A DNA stretch of 64,000 bases from Liquorilactobacillus capillatus DSM 19910. GTDB lineage: Bacteria; Bacillota; Bacilli; Lactobacillales; Lactobacillaceae. The DNA lies in the NCBI RefSeq assembly GCF_001434915.1, contig NZ_AZEF01000027.1:52577-116576 (forward strand), written 5' to 3'. The translations under genes were made by a program, and so were the position numbers. The notes beneath the pieces are model-generated. The model was given only the letters and a program-made list of their open reading frames with translations, made no database searches and had not been told where the DNA came from. Below, in pieces: positions 63,686 to 64,000 of this stretch (position 1 is the stretch's first letter; every line of letters starts with the position of its first letter).

Positions 63686-64000
63686 TTAAACATTCACTAA
63701 AGTATAATATCCTTGAAATTCACACGGAGCTTGTTCTTTTTTTAATAGAAACACAGGCAATTCAGCGTTAATCGGTTGCTTATTTGTAACAGCTAGCTTC
63801 AACTGATAACGCAAATCAATGTGATAATGACTTGCTTCATTCTTTAAAGAGTTACGAGGAATATGAATGAGGTTAATGTCAATCAAGCTTTTGAGTTGCG
63901 ATGCCTCATGTATGCTAGAAACAGCTTGGTGACCAGTTTCTTCTTTGAATTCTCTAATTGCACAAGCGTAAGGCTTCTCACCTGGTTCAACATGACCCGC
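63686..64000 (-). CDS. Nudix hydrolase (cut by the right edge)
   Basis: The frame runs without a stop from the window edge to 63686, so the gene continues to the right. The visible part opens AGHVEPGEKPYACAIREFKE then ETGHQAV, which is a complete Nudix box (GX5EX7REUXEEXGU). It is followed by SLIDINLIHIPRNS and a YQLKLAVTNK strand. Members hydrolyse nucleoside diphosphates linked to other moieties. The substrate cannot be told. The apparent short ORF from 63886 is only its C-terminal part; TTG there is a leucine codon. Confidence 0.85.
   Translation of the reverse strand, partial: AGHVEPGEKPYACAIREFKEETGHQAVSSIHEASQLKSLIDINLIHIPRNSLKNEASHYHIDLRYQLKLAVTNKQPINAELPVFLLKKEQAPCEFQGYYTLVNV

Overview
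This is an AT-rich Firmicutes chromosome segment, most likely from a member of the Lactobacillaceae. The evidence is the conserved housekeeping block parE-parC / plsY / hslUV-xerC-topA-dprA-rnhB-rbgA-lepB, strong AGGAGG-type ribosome sites, TTG and GTG starts, and many MarR, TetR, ArsR and DeoR regulators paired with transporters. A soluble PAS plus chemotaxis-transducer protein at the right end hints at a motile lineage such as Liquorilactobacillus or Ligilactobacillus. That genus guess is inference.

Positions 1-28,973 are accessory: many small regulator/effector cassettes. They hold a Gfo/Idh/MocA fragment; an ACT protein with a DHA2 drug exporter and a divergent ArsR regulator; a divergent bioY/bioB pair with two BirA-type operators; a VOC protein; an ABC-2 exporter with its TetR repressor and a tandem operator; GNAT and hydrolase genes; a MarR gene with a histidine-rich tail coupled to an ABC exporter; a second TetR/hydrolase pair; a dipeptidase E homologue; a CHY zinc finger; and a choloylglycine-hydrolase-family enzyme. 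Next comes a lone OppA lipoprotein behind what looks like a cysteine-codon leader-peptide attenuator, then an Rrf2 regulator with a very long dyad, then a frameshifted pyruvate oxidase, and MerR and DeoR/HAD cassettes.

Positions about 29,000-33,650 are gene-poor and decayed. They hold truncated or fossil genes (ASCH, a possible IS30-like piece), one intact divergent RpiB/LacAB-type protein, one GNAT gene and long AT-rich stretches without genes. Fossils of LysR, IS30, ArsR, MFS, RpiB-like and PhzF genes lie further left.

Positions 33,650-54,118 are the conserved core: signal peptidases, DegV, MarR, RqcH (ribosome quality control), topoisomerase IV, PlsY, HslUV, XerC, TopA, DprA, RNase HII, RbgA and MsrA. 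Most are on the minus strand, tightly packed, with bidirectional terminators at convergent junctions.

Positions 54,128-64,000 mix an XRE/membrane-protein pair behind a 24-bp perfect palindrome, a long hairpin-rich non-coding gap, an RpiR / RpiA-like / Gfo-Idh sugar-phosphate cassette, MsrB, a NiaP-type vitamin transporter with NiaR-like sites, UspA, the soluble chemotaxis transducer, tRNA-Ala(CGC), and a Nudix gene cut by the right edge.

The most interesting candidate system is at 20,216-22,104. It comprises a promoter, a ribosome site, a 35-codon ORF with four cysteine codons within five positions, a hairpin made from those codons, an intrinsic terminator, and then an orphan peptide-binding lipoprotein. 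This architecture predicts cysteine-responsive attenuation of peptide uptake.
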